DNA from: UBA6623 sp965248235 | GTDB lineage: Bacteria; Acidobacteriota; Terriglobia; Bryobacterales; UBA6623 | Direction: 5' to 3' | DNA length: 64,000 bases | NCBI GenBank assembly: GCA_965248235.1 | Contig: CBDFIU010000003.1 | Coordinates: forward strand, 1 to 64,000 | In this document: positions 45,981 through 55,894 of the stretch, in pieces | Layout: each line of letters begins with the position of its first letter | Position numbering within the stretch: position 1 is the first letter of the stretch | Notes under the pieces: model-generated | What the model saw: the letters and a program-made list of their open reading frames with translations, nothing else | What the model was told of the DNA's origin: nothing | Databases searched by the model: none | Made by a program: the position numbers and the translations under genes

Positions 45981-47426
45981 CTAGCCCAACAGTTTCGAGA
46001 CGACATTTCCGGCGACATCCGTCAGCCGAAAGTCGCGGCCTTGGTGGCGATAAGTTAACTGCTTGTGATCGAAACCCAAGCAGTGCAACATCGTGGCATG
46101 CAAGTCGTGGACATGAATCCGGTCTTCGATCGCATGGAACCCGAAGTCGTCCGTCTTGCCCACGGTCTGCCCGCCTTGGATGCCGCCGCCCGCCATCCAC
46201 ATCGTGAAACCTTGCCGATGATGATCGCGGCCGCGGGTCCTCTCTTGGCCCGGCATGCGGTCTTCCGCCAGGGGCGTTCGCCCAAATTCGCCGCCCCACA
46301 CGACCAGTGTGTTATCGAGCAGCCCTCGTTGTTTGAGGTCCTTGAGCAGCGCCGTTGTCGGACGGTCGATGATGTCACAGTTGCCCTTGACACCCTTGAT
46401 CAGGTCGCTGTGGTGGTCCCAGCTGCCGTGAATCAGTTGCACGAACCGCACGCCGCGCTCGACCATCCGCCGCGCCAATAGGCAGTTCGTGGCGAAAGGC
46501 CGCGTCGGCTCCTCGTTCACGCCATACATCTCGAGCGTCTTTGGAGACTCCTCGGAAAAGTCAAGCAGCTCGGGCGTAGCCATTTGCATGCGAAAGGCGA
46601 GTTCATACGAAGCGATACGCGAGGCGATCTCCACGTCCCTCACCCTCGAAAACCGCATCTCGTTCAGGTCCCGGACCGCGTCGAGTCGAGCCCGCTGCAT
46701 CTGATTGCTCACGCCGGGGGGATTGGAAAGATGCAACACGGCATCGCCTTGACTGCGAAACGGCACGCCCTGGAAGCTCGACGGCAGAAAGCCGCTGCCC
46801 CACAGACCGCTTCCCGCGTCGGCTCCCGCCCCCGAATTCAGAACGACGAAACCCGGAAGGTTCTCCGACTCGCTGCCCAACCCGTACATAACCCACGAAC
46901 CCATCGACGGATGACCGACCAACGGCGTCCCCGTCGCCATCTTCAACTGGCCCGTGTGGTGATTGATCTGCTCGGTGTGCATCGACCGAATCATGCAGAT
47001 GTCATCGGCGCAACTCGGCAGGTGTGTCCAATAGTCGGAAAACTCCATTCCCGATGCACCGTGGCGCGAGAAGGCGCGCGGACTGGCCCACACCTTCGCG
47101 CTCGGCTTGATGAAAGCAAAATCGCCGTCCTTGGTCGTCATCGAAGGGGGCAGAGTTTGACCGTCCCACTTCTTCATTTCCGGTTTAGCGTCGAACAGAT
47201 CCAATTGGCTCGGCGCGCCCGACATGAAGAGAAAGATGACGTTCCGTGCTTTCGCCCGGGCGGGCGGCGTTTTCGGCGCGAGCGGGTTCAGACTGGGCGC
47301 GTCGTCAGCGGCCGCGGTCAACCGGTCCAGGTGCAGAAGTTGCGCCAGAGACATGGTCCCCACGCCGCAGGCGGTCTGTAGAAATCGCCTTCGATCTTGG
47401 ACGTTCTGAAAGTCGCGGAAGTTCAT
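45981..47426 (-). CDS. DUF1501 family Tat-exported protein
   Basis: A 481-residue DUF1501 protein. The N-terminus DRRRFLQTACGVGTMSLAQLL is a twin-arginine signal. Family blocks: NVIFLFMSGAPSQLDLFDAKP, GHPSMGSWVMYGLGSESENL, ASYELAFRMQMATPELLDF, CLLARRMVERGVRFVQLIH, LVVWGGEFGRTPLAE, GRDHHRQGFTMWMAGGG and IHVHDLHATMLHCLGFDHKQL. All expected segments are present at normal length. It starts 3 bases after the corrected stop of the PSD1 gene, so the two are one operon. It is clearly a different paralogue from 3963-5420 (different spacing in the middle). Confidence 0.93.
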   Translation of the reverse strand: MNFRDFQNVQDRRRFLQTACGVGTMSLAQLLHLDRLTAAADDAPSLNPLAPKTPPARAKARNVIFLFMSGAPSQLDLFDAKPEMKKWDGQTLPPSMTTKDGDFAFIKPSAKVWASPRAFSRHGASGMEFSDYWTHLPSCADDICMIRSMHTEQINHHTGQLKMATGTPLVGHPSMGSWVMYGLGSESENLPGFVVLNSGAGADAGSGLWGSGFLPSSFQGVPFRSQGDAVLHLSNPPGVSNQMQRARLDAVRDLNEMRFSRVRDVEIASRIASYELAFRMQMATPELLDFSEESPKTLEMYGVNEEPTRPFATNCLLARRMVERGVRFVQLIHGSWDHHSDLIKGVKGNCDIIDRPTTALLKDLKQRGLLDNTLVVWGGEFGRTPLAEDRMPGQERTRGRDHHRQGFTMWMAGGGIQGGQTVGKTDDFGFHAIEDRIHVHDLHATMLHCLGFDHKQLTYRHQGRDFRLTDVAGNVVSKLLG

Positions 47427-47429
47427 ACC

Positions 47430-50073
47430 TCAGCCTCTCGTAATGAACTCCTCCAGATTAAGCAACACACTGCATACGCCGATCCACGTAGCCGCTTCAA
47501 TCGCATCGACGCCCGCCGCCGGGCGCCGCCATCCTCTGATTCTCGGGCTGCTCGCGAAGCATCCGCTTTTGTTCACGGTAGTACGCGAGCATGCGCTCCC
47601 GTTCTTCCGGGCGCGGTACGCGGCCAAGGGACACCCGAAAGGCATAGTCGATCCGATCCCTAACGCTCCCTTGCTTTTCACGGAGAATTCGCGCCGCCAG
47701 CCCTTGAGCTGCTTCAAAAAACACCGGGTCGTTGAGAAGCGTCAGCGCCTGCAGCGGCGTTGTCGAGCGCTCACGGCGGCAATGAGCCACGAGAGTGTTC
47801 GGCGCGTCGAAGATCAACAATTGCGGATACAGCAGGGTGCGCTGGCGAAAGATGTAGAGTCCCCGCCGATACCTGTCGGCTCCGACGCTCTCCGGCCATT
47901 GGATGAAGTCGCCAAAGCCCAGATCCGTCACACCGCCCGGCAACGCCGGACGGATACTGCGGCCGCCGATCCGTCGGTCCAGCAATCCGCTCACCGCCAG
48001 TGTCGCATCCCGAATCATCTCCGCCGACAGACGCAGCCTTGACTGCCTGGCAAGCAACTGGTTGTTGGGGTCCCTGGTCTCCAGTTCCGGTCGCGTCCTC
48101 GAGGCTTGCCGGTAGGTGGCGGAGGTAACAATCCGTTTGTGCATTGCCTTCATGTCCCAGCCGCCGTCCATGAACTCCACGGCCAGCCAATCCAACAATT
48201 CAGGATGGGAGGGCGCTTCGCCGCGAGCGCCAAAGTCCGCCGAGGTCGTCACCAGTCCCAGCCCGAAGAACTCCTGCCACATTCGATTCACGGCGACTCG
48301 AGCGGTTAATGGGTTTTCTCTGGAGACCAGCCAGCGGGCAAAGGCCGGCCGGTTCACCTTGTCTCCCTCGGGGAGGGGCGGCAAGAACGACGGCGTACCC
48401 GCCCGCACTTGCAGTCCGGGCGAGCGAAAGTCGCCTCTCAGCAAGATGTGCGTGTCGGGCGGATTCGGGTTGTCGCTGATCGCCTGGGCTTCGCTGAGCG
48501 CGGGATAGTCCGCCTCGAGAGTTGCGAGCCGCTTCTTGAGTTCGTCCCAGCACAGTTCTTTGTAGCGTTGCTTGGGTATGTAGCGGCCGAAGACAAAGTT
48601 GACGAAGTATCGCGTGAGATTCTTCGCATAACGTTGGGGGCGCTCGGCGGTTGGAACCCGCAGAATCTCTTCCCCGCCGCTGAAGCGCGATTGGTGAATC
48701 CCGTCGACCTCGAAACGAAGCTCCTCGCAGATAACTTTCCACTGCAAGTTGATCGCCGGGTCGTCGGGGTTGAGGCAGGCGGGCAACACCTTGGCCTCCC
48801 ACTCGGCTTGCCGTTCGTCCACCTTGTACTCGGCCATCAACGCGCGCCATTGGCGGTCGTAGTCCCGCTTCCGTTCCATGTGCCGAGCCGTCTCGCCCGG
48901 CAGTGGCGCAACGATATTGACCTCCGCGACTGTGTTGAAGAAGCTGTAGAGTTCGTAGTACTCCCGCTGTGTGAGAGGGTCGAACTTGTGGTCGTGGCAA
49001 CGCGCGCAGCCGACCGTCAACCCCAGCCACACCGTGCCGACCGTGTTGGCGCGATCGAATACCTGTTCGACGCGATCCATCTCGAGCGGAAAACCGGATT
49101 CTCGGTTCGTCAACGTGTTGCGATGAAAGCCGGTGGCCACGCGTTGGTCAACGGTCGCGTCGGGCAGCAGGTCACCGGCCATTTGCTCGATCGTGAACTG
49201 ATCGAACGGCATGTTCGCGTTGAGCGCGCCGATGACCCAATGCCGCCAGCGCCAAGCGGCGGGTCTCGTAAAGTCCGCCTGGTAGCCGTCGCTCTCACCG
49301 AAACGTGCCTGGTCCAACCAATGCAGGGCCCACTTCTCTCCGTAGTGCTCGGAGGCTAGCAGCCGATCCACCAAGCGCTCGTACGCGCCGGCTCGATCGT
49401 CGGCGAGAAACTGTTCCACCTCCCCCGGAGTCGGCGGTAGACCGGTCAGATCAAGACTCACCCGGCGGATCAACCGAGAGCGATCCGCCGCCGGCGACGG
49501 ACGGATGTTTTCCTGCTCCAGCCTCGCCAACACAAACGCGTCGATGGGATTCCGGACCCACTCTTGATTTCGCAATGAAGGAATCGCGGGCCTTTCGGGA
49601 GGGATGAAAGACCAATGTCGTTGCTTGATCCGGCCCCTCGGTTCCTCGGATGTTTCCTCGGACTGTTGGGCGCCTTGGGACTCCTCGGGCCGGCGCGCTC
49701 CCTGATCCGCCCAGGCCCGCAATAGACCGATCTGCCGGCGGGTTAAGCGCTCGCCGCCCATCGGCATGACGCGCGCTTCGTCAAGTCCGGCCACCAGGTG
49801 AATCAGCCGGCTTTCGGCGCTCCGGCCGACCCGTACGGCGGGGCCCGCGTAGCCGCCTTTCAGCAATCCCGCGCGAGTGTCGAGCCGCAAGCCGGACATC
49901 TGTTGATCCGGCCCGTGGCAGCCTTGGCACCGCGTCTCCAGAATCGGAGCGATGTCACGCGCGAAATCAACCTCTCCGGCGGCGGCCGGAGGCAGGGCCG
50001 GGGTTTCAGCAGGGGCCATGCCGGCCGCGAAAAACAGCCCGATAAGCGGCGACATCCGGTTCCATCTGCTCAT
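47430..50073 (-). CDS. PSD1 / planctomycete cytochrome c protein (DUF1549 + DUF1553), with C-terminal frameshift
   Basis: The start at 50073 (MSRWNRMSPLIGLFFAAGMA) gives a signal peptide; the frame to 50232 runs into an intergenic repeat. Haem site ETRCQGCHG (about 49-53). DUF1549: LTGLPPTPGEVEQFL, YGEKWALHWLDQARFGESDG, VGCARCHDHKFDPLTQ. DUF1553: NPLTARVAVNRMWQEFFGLG, FGARGEAPSHPELLDWLA, TTPLQALTLLNDPVFFEAA. In the main frame the protein ends at 47497 with MAAPGGGRRCD. Shifting one base in the GC-rich run 47511-47532 restores the usual family ending (AATWIGVCSVLLNLEEFITRG) and a TGA at 47430-47432, 3 bases before the DUF1501 start. I treat the shift as likely sequence error. Confidence 0.88.
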
Positions 50074-50121
50074 GGTGAGAGGCTTGGCACGCTCGTATTG
50101 TACCGAAGGGCTCCGGTCTAA

Positions 50122-50298
50122 CCTGCATTTCTCACCAAGTGTCGAGGCGCAGTGCATGAGAGGGCCGTCAGTGCGAGGCGCGGGCCGCTTGGCGCGCGGA
50201 GGCGTACTTGAACGGTACGGTGAGCACGGCAAGCAAGCGCAACGAAGTAATGGCGGGCCTATCGTGTGCTTTGCCCGTCAGTTGGTGAGAAATGCAGG
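50122..50298. repeat. MITE-like element with perfect 17-bp inverted repeats
   Basis: CCTGCATTTCTCACCAA at 50122-50138 is the exact reverse complement of 50282-50298. The 177-bp unit is GC-rich inside, contains no gene, and is flanked by CTAA and CTAG, nearly a 4-bp duplication. The terminal CCTG-x-ATT-x3-CAC resembles the IS1380 end in this window (CCTGAATTATGCAC), so it may be mobilised by an IS1380-type transposase. It occupies the gap between the PSD1 gene and the TonB receptor. Confidence 0.75.
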
Positions 50299-50485
50299 CT
50301 AGCCGAGGCTAACCGTCACCTGCATTGTGACGCGGCCGGGCGGCGATTGCCTGCCCATCGTCAAGACGATTGTGCCGTCGGCCCTCGTCAAATCGATACC
50401 GAGATCCGGTTCTGAAAAAGGAAGGGCGCGGCGCCCTTGCGGATGCCGCACCCTCTAAAGTTACTCGTTAAGCCTGGTCAGCTGA

Positions 50486-53400
50486 TCAGAACGACACACG
50501 TAAACCGAACTGCACCAGGCGTGGATTACCGCGCGTTCCGCTGATGACCCCGAATTGCGGAGTCCCCAGGGCCGTGCCCGGGTGGCGGAAAAGCGGCGTG
50601 TTGAACATGTTAAAGAATTCCGCTCGGAATTCTATCCCGAAACTCTCGCGGATGGTGGTTCGCTTGAAGAGGGCGAAATCCCACTGCGCGATGCCGGGAC
50701 CCCTTACATCGGGCAAGATGCGACCGCTATTGCCGAAAGTGAACGCATCGGGTTGGCTAAACACGCTGGTGTTGAAATAGCGATTCAGCCGCGTCTGCGG
50801 ATCACCCGACAATTCCGCGCTCGTCCCGTTGTTATTCGGGAACTGGCCGCCGCCGAACGAGTTCGAAAGGTTCTGCGAGGCGGTGACGCCGATCGGGAAA
50901 CCCCTCTGGATGGTCGTGACGCCGTTGACGCCCCAACCGCCCAGGATCGCATTGGCCGCGCCCGACATGTTGCCGCCGAAGCGCCTGCCCTTACCGAACG
51001 GCAGGTCCAACACATAGCTGAGAATGAAGCGCTGTGAAACGTCGAAGGCCGCCAGCGACTTGAGCGCGCGGAGGTCGTTGTTGTTGCCCCCCGTGGCCCA
51101 GCCCTGAGCACTGAAGCCCTCCAGGCCGTCAAGCCAACCGGTCAATGTCCCGGCGTCGGTGATCAGCTTCGAAGCAGTGTAAGCCGCCAGAATGCTGGCG
51201 CCGCCCTTGAAGCGCCTCTCCACCTTGGCCTGAAATGAGTGCCAGGTCGAGCTGCGGTTCGTTGGGGCGGCCATCGAGACATCCGTGAACTGCGGGAAAG
51301 GCCGCAACAGTTGCCCTCGCGAAATCGTCGGCTGAGAGAGCCCGCCGGGCGCAATGGAAGTCCCGAAGAACGGATTCTCCACCTGTTCATTCAAGGCGCC
51401 CCCGAGGGCGAGGTGTTGATCGGGCAACTGGTTGATCGTCTGCGCATTGACCGGAATGTGGTTACCTTTCGATCCGGCGTAAGCGACGTCGATCAACGTG
51501 CCGTTCTTGAACTGGTGCTGGATGTTGAAGTTCCACTGCTGCATGTAGCCCGCCGGCTGATTCGGGACTGGAGCGAGGATCCCCAACCCGCCGACAAGAC
51601 GGTTCAGGAACTCCGGGTCGCGCCCCGGCGGTTGTAAGATGCCGTCCGGATAGGGATCGTTGAGCAGACGGAAAGGCGTCGCGCCGCCGTCGAGCGAATT
51701 GAGCCAAGGCGTCGCGATCGTGTTGATGACCATGATGTTGGGAGCGCTCGCGAAGGCGACATCATTGGGCAAAAAGAAAATGCCGTAGCCGGTGCGGATC
51801 ACCGTCGAGTCGCTGAGCCGGTAAGCGATGCCCAGCCGAGGCGCAAATTGGTTGCCGTCATCGATCGCGGTCCTGCTATCGCGAAGAGACGAATTCACCA
51901 GACCCAGCGAACCCTTCAGGTCAAGCCCGGCCTCCTGCGCCAGCGGATTGGGTGCGTCCACCGCCAGGAACACGATGTTGTCGAACCGTTCCGAGAAGTT
52001 GCCGGATCTTTCCCAGCGGAGACCGATGTTGACGGTCAACTTGTCATTGACTTGCCACTGATCGTTGAGGTACGCGGCGCGGTAGATCATCTGCGCGGCG
52101 ACGAGGCCGGGCGTGTTGATACCCCCGGTGCTGCTGCCCGTTCCCAATAAGAACGAGGCGAAGCCCGCTCCGCCCACGGGACTAAACGGATCGTCCGCCG
52201 TGAAGTTGGCGTTGAAATTGAACATTCCGCTTGGCACATTGCTTTGCCCATAGTTGTGCGTCAGCCGCCGTGCGTCGCCTCCCATCTTGATGGTGTGGCG
52301 TCCGCGGATCATCGTCATGCTGGGAAGAATCGAGTAGTTTTCCTGCCGTCCGATAATCGTGCTTCCCGTGCCCTGGGCGCAGAACAGGCTGTAACTTTCC
52401 ACGCAAGGCGTCGGGATGTGTCGGAAGGCCTCCGGGATCTGACTGACCAGAGACGAGGGCCAGGCGAATTGCGTCAAATCGATGCCTTGGCTCGCCGGCG
52501 AGCGGTCATAGCGGAACCGAACCCAGTTCAGGCGAATGTCCAGAATCGTGGTGGGCGAGAGCATGTAGGTGTCGCCGACTACGATCTGGTTGGTCGTGAA
52601 GGTTTCCGGACCCGCGTCGATGTGCAAGCCGGTCCCGTAGGGGTCCACGCCGAAAGTAAGGTTGTCCCACCAGGTCCAGCGCACCATCATGCGGTGCTTG
52701 TCGCTGGCGTTCCAATCCACCTTTTCGTTGATTTGGTCGTTGTCGCCGCCGTCGCTGGCGTTACCGGCATAGTTGAGGGTGAGCCCCGGCAGATTGGGCT
52801 GCGCCCACGAGCCGCTCAGCGCCTTCGCGGTCGCGTCCTGGCGCTGCGAGGGAATCACGTTGTTGGGGAACGGAGTCCTTGTCGCCCCGGCGTTAAAATC
52901 CTCAACGCTGGCGACCGAGAACGGGTCATGAATCGGAACGCCGAGCTCGGAGAAATCGCCGCTTTGCATCAAAGTCGTGGGCGAGTCGAGCAACAACGAC
53001 CGGCCGGCCCGCTGCCGGTAGCTCTCGTAGGAGGAGAAGAAGAACAACGTGTCCTTGACGATCGGACCGCCGATATTCGCGCCCCACTGGTTTTGCGTGA
53101 AGGGCGGACGCCCGATTCCGCTGGCGTTGTTGAAGAACGTATTCGAGTTCAACGCCTTGTTGCGCAGAAACTCGTAAGCGGTTCCGTGGAACTGGTTCCC
53201 GCCCGACTTGGTCGTCATGTTGATGACGCCACCGGCAAAACGCCCGAACTCGGCGCCCAGGGCGTTGGTCTGCACCTTGAATTCCTGGATCGCGTCTTGC
53301 GTCGGCACGAGAGCGAGTAAGTTGACATAGCCCATGTTCACGGGCGCGCCGTCGATCGTCGTCGCGCTCTGGTTGGACTGTCCGCCGCCCATCTGATAGT

Positions 53401-53953
53401 TGCCCCAGGCGAAGATGTTCACGCCCGTCGGGCTCTGCATCGACTGGCCCTGCGGGACGACGCCCGGCACCAGCGCGACGAGATTCAAGACGTTGCGCCC
53501 GTTCAAGGGCGTCTCCGTCACTTTCCTCGCTTCGACGACTTGGCCGAGAGTAGAGGTTTGCGATTGCAACAACGGTGTTTGCGCCGTCACTTCGACGACT
53601 TCAGTGACTTCACCAATCTCCATGATCGGGTCGATGCGAATGTTCGCCTCGACTTCGACGGCGATCGGTTCTTGGACGAACTGCTTGAAGCCGGCGGACG
53701 TCGCCTCGAGGCGATACTGTCCCGGATTCAAGGCGACAAAACGATAGAGCCCGGCGTCGCTGGTCTCTTGGGTCAATTGAGCGCCGGTGGCCAAGTTGGT
53801 GATGGTCACCGAAGCACCCGGAATGACGGCGCCACTGGCGTCTTGCACGGTTCCGACGACGGCGCCGTAGAACGTCTGACCGATCGCGACTCCGGAGAGC
53901 AGCAACACGCAGACGCACATAAACGTTAACGCTCGCAAATCTCTTGCGTTCAT
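50486..53953 (-). CDS. TonB-dependent receptor with carboxypeptidase-regulatory-like N-terminus (Oar-like)
   Basis: The start at 53953 is preceded by AGGAGGAAG and gives a signal peptide (LTFMCVCVLLLSGVAIGQ). Residues about 27-110 form a carboxypeptidase-regulatory-like domain (GTVQDASGAVIPGASVTITN, GLYRFVALNPGQYRLEA). The plug domain follows (LNGRNVLNLVALVPGVVP, IQEFKVQTNALGAEFGRFAGG, INMTTKSGGNQFHGTAYEFLRN). The long 22-strand barrel ends in RNPRLVQFGLRVSF, with a terminal Phe as outer-membrane proteins require. About 1155 residues, normal for the acidobacterial Oar-like family expanded for polymer or oligosaccharide uptake. The ligand is unknown; no SusD or sugar enzyme is adjacent. Confidence 0.95.
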   Translation of the reverse strand: MNARDLRALTFMCVCVLLLSGVAIGQTFYGAVVGTVQDASGAVIPGASVTITNLATGAQLTQETSDAGLYRFVALNPGQYRLEATSAGFKQFVQEPIAVEVEANIRIDPIMEIGEVTEVVEVTAQTPLLQSQTSTLGQVVEARKVTETPLNGRNVLNLVALVPGVVPQGQSMQSPTGVNIFAWGNYQMGGGQSNQSATTIDGAPVNMGYVNLLALVPTQDAIQEFKVQTNALGAEFGRFAGGVINMTTKSGGNQFHGTAYEFLRNKALNSNTFFNNASGIGRPPFTQNQWGANIGGPIVKDTLFFFSSYESYRQRAGRSLLLDSPTTLMQSGDFSELGVPIHDPFSVASVEDFNAGATRTPFPNNVIPSQRQDATAKALSGSWAQPNLPGLTLNYAGNASDGGDNDQINEKVDWNASDKHRMMVRWTWWDNLTFGVDPYGTGLHIDAGPETFTTNQIVVGDTYMLSPTTILDIRLNWVRFRYDRSPASQGIDLTQFAWPSSLVSQIPEAFRHIPTPCVESYSLFCAQGTGSTIIGRQENYSILPSMTMIRGRHTIKMGGDARRLTHNYGQSNVPSGMFNFNANFTADDPFSPVGGAGFASFLLGTGSSTGGINTPGLVAAQMIYRAAYLNDQWQVNDKLTVNIGLRWERSGNFSERFDNIVFLAVDAPNPLAQEAGLDLKGSLGLVNSSLRDSRTAIDDGNQFAPRLGIAYRLSDSTVIRTGYGIFFLPNDVAFASAPNIMVINTIATPWLNSLDGGATPFRLLNDPYPDGILQPPGRDPEFLNRLVGGLGILAPVPNQPAGYMQQWNFNIQHQFKNGTLIDVAYAGSKGNHIPVNAQTINQLPDQHLALGGALNEQVENPFFGTSIAPGGLSQPTISRGQLLRPFPQFTDVSMAAPTNRSSTWHSFQAKVERRFKGGASILAAYTASKLITDAGTLTGWLDGLEGFSAQGWATGGNNNDLRALKSLAAFDVSQRFILSYVLDLPFGKGRRFGGNMSGAANAILGGWGVNGVTTIQRGFPIGVTASQNLSNSFGGGQFPNNNGTSAELSGDPQTRLNRYFNTSVFSQPDAFTFGNSGRILPDVRGPGIAQWDFALFKRTTIRESFGIEFRAEFFNMFNTPLFRHPGTALGTPQFGVISGTRGNPRLVQFGLRVSF

Positions 53954-54176
53954 GAGACTTCCTCCTTCAAAGACGTAGACACTACGACCCCCAAGCTTCC
54001 TAGTACCTCCACGATCACACACTTTGGTGACGGACGCAACCGGCAAAAGCAAGATTTCTCAACGTTAACTGCTATCGTGCCGGCGCATAAATCTCGTGGC
54101 GCACTGGTTCCAGCCATCGCGCCGGGGGCCTCATGGGATAATCAACACGGCGGCGAGACGCCGACTTTCGAAGCGT

Positions 54177-55884
54177 ATGCGGCTTCCGTTTAAGTTTCCC
54201 CGACGAAGCGCGGGCCGCCCCTTTCCCGAACCAGGGCAGAGGCGCGGACTCTCGTTTGTCCGGATCTTTGGTAGGCGACGGCTCGGCTTGACGTGGCTCG
54301 CATGGCTGGTTTTCGGGTCGCCTTTGTGTCCGATTGTCGGCGCGGACACCGTGCGCTACGCCACAACTCGCCCCGATGTCGCCTATGTCGGTTCGAAGGC
54401 CTGCGCGGGCTGCCACCGGGAGATCTTTTCCACGCATTTCACGACGGCCATGGGCCGCTCGACAAGCTCGGCCGCCGATGAGGCGCAACTGAAGCTCGTC
54501 CCGTCCTCGGTGACGGTCGAGCACCCGCGCTTCAACCGCCACTACGAAGTCTCCAGGCGCGGAGACGAACTGTTTCAAACCGAATACGAACTCGACCCCT
54601 CGGGGGGCGACGTCTTTCGGACAACCCACAAACTCGTCTACGCCATGGGTTCCGGCACCCACGGCATCAGCTACCTGGTCCGCCGCGGGCGTCACCTCTT
54701 TCAAGCGCCGCTTTCGTATTACGCGACGACGGGATCCTGGGAACTTTCCCCCGGGTATGAGACCGAGGACTTGGGCTTCAGCCGTCAGATCGAGCTTGAA
54801 GTGTCGGCGGCGTTGGACCCGACGATCTTCGACCCGTCGAAGGCGCCCGCGCGGCTCGGTGAGAACGTTTGCATGCAATGCCACCAGTGGGGCGACGCGC
54901 GAACGCTGCCGCCCGGCAAGACACACTTCGATTTCCGCCCGGGGACATATTTGGTCGACACGCTGGCGATCCTCAAGGTCCCTGTCGAACGGTCCGAGGG
55001 CACGAATGTGCTGCTCGAACATCACTTTGGGATGGAAACCAGCCGCTGCTTCCGGGCGAGCGAGGGAAGGCTGAGTTGCTTTAGCTGCCATGAGGTTCAC
55101 AACCCGCCCGAACCGGCGGCCAAAGTCTCCTATTACCGAGACAAATGCCTGAACTGTCACACCAATGAAGCCTGCGCGGTTTCCCTCGAAAAGAGGCAGG
55201 CGAACACCCCGGCGAACAACTGCGCCGGGTGCCATATGCCCGCCCGCGATCTCCAACGCATCCGCCACACCGCGCTGACCAGTCACCGCATTCCGCGCCG
55301 CCCCGCCGCCCCGCCGCCCGACGATGTGTTCGATCGCGAGACGCCGGGCCTTGCCGGCTTGCTCTTGCTCAATCCTGCGGTCGATGACGAAACGGTCGAC
55401 TTGCCGGCGGTCACCCGCTTCCGAGCGTTTGCCGAAATCGCGATCAAGAAGCCTGCCTACAAGACCAAGCCGTTCGAGATGCTAACCGAATTGGCCGCGG
55501 GCGATTCCAAAGACCCGATGGTCCTGGCCGGGTTGGGACACCAGGCCAAGCAGGAGAAGACGCCGGAAGGGGACCGGCGGGCGATGGGCTACCTGACCAA
55601 AGCGATTGAGGCGGATACCCACATCGATAGTGTCTATAACGATTTGGCTGAAATCCTCAATCACTCCGGTCGCGGTGGCGAAGCTCTCACGATCGTGGAT
55701 CAGGGTTTAGAGCGCGCTCCGTTTTCGCGCCGTTTATCTAAGGATGCGGGTCTTCACCTTGATCCAGCTACAGCGCTTTCCGGAAGCCGAGGAAACCGTT
55801 CGCTGGCACGTCGAGACCCACCCGAACGACGCCCGGATTCGCGACCTGCTCCGCCAGATTGACGCCGCCAACGCGGGGCAATGA
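54177..55884 (+). CDS. Multihaem cytochrome c with TPR-like C-terminus, frameshifted near the end
   Basis: From the ATG at 54177 a basic N-region and a hydrophobic segment (RRRLGLTWLAWLVFGSP) suggest export. Five CxxCH haem sites follow: KACAGCHREIF, NVCMQCHQWGD, LSCFSCHEVHN, DKCLNCHTNEA and NNCAGCHMPAR, a cytochrome c554/NrfB-like layout, then a helical repeat region (LTELAAGDSKDPMVLAGLGH, IDSVYNDLAEILNHSGRG). Near 55728 the frame shifts: the main frame ends at 55862 in Pro/Arg-rich sequence, while the next frame continues the TPR pattern (VFTLIQLQRFPEAEETVRW) to TGA at 55882-55884. From memory, relatives have two more haem motifs between SRQIELE and DPTIFDPSKAPA, so a small deletion is possible. 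Convergent with the CRTAC1 gene. Confidence 0.82.
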
Positions 55885-55894
55885 GGGCGGCTGG

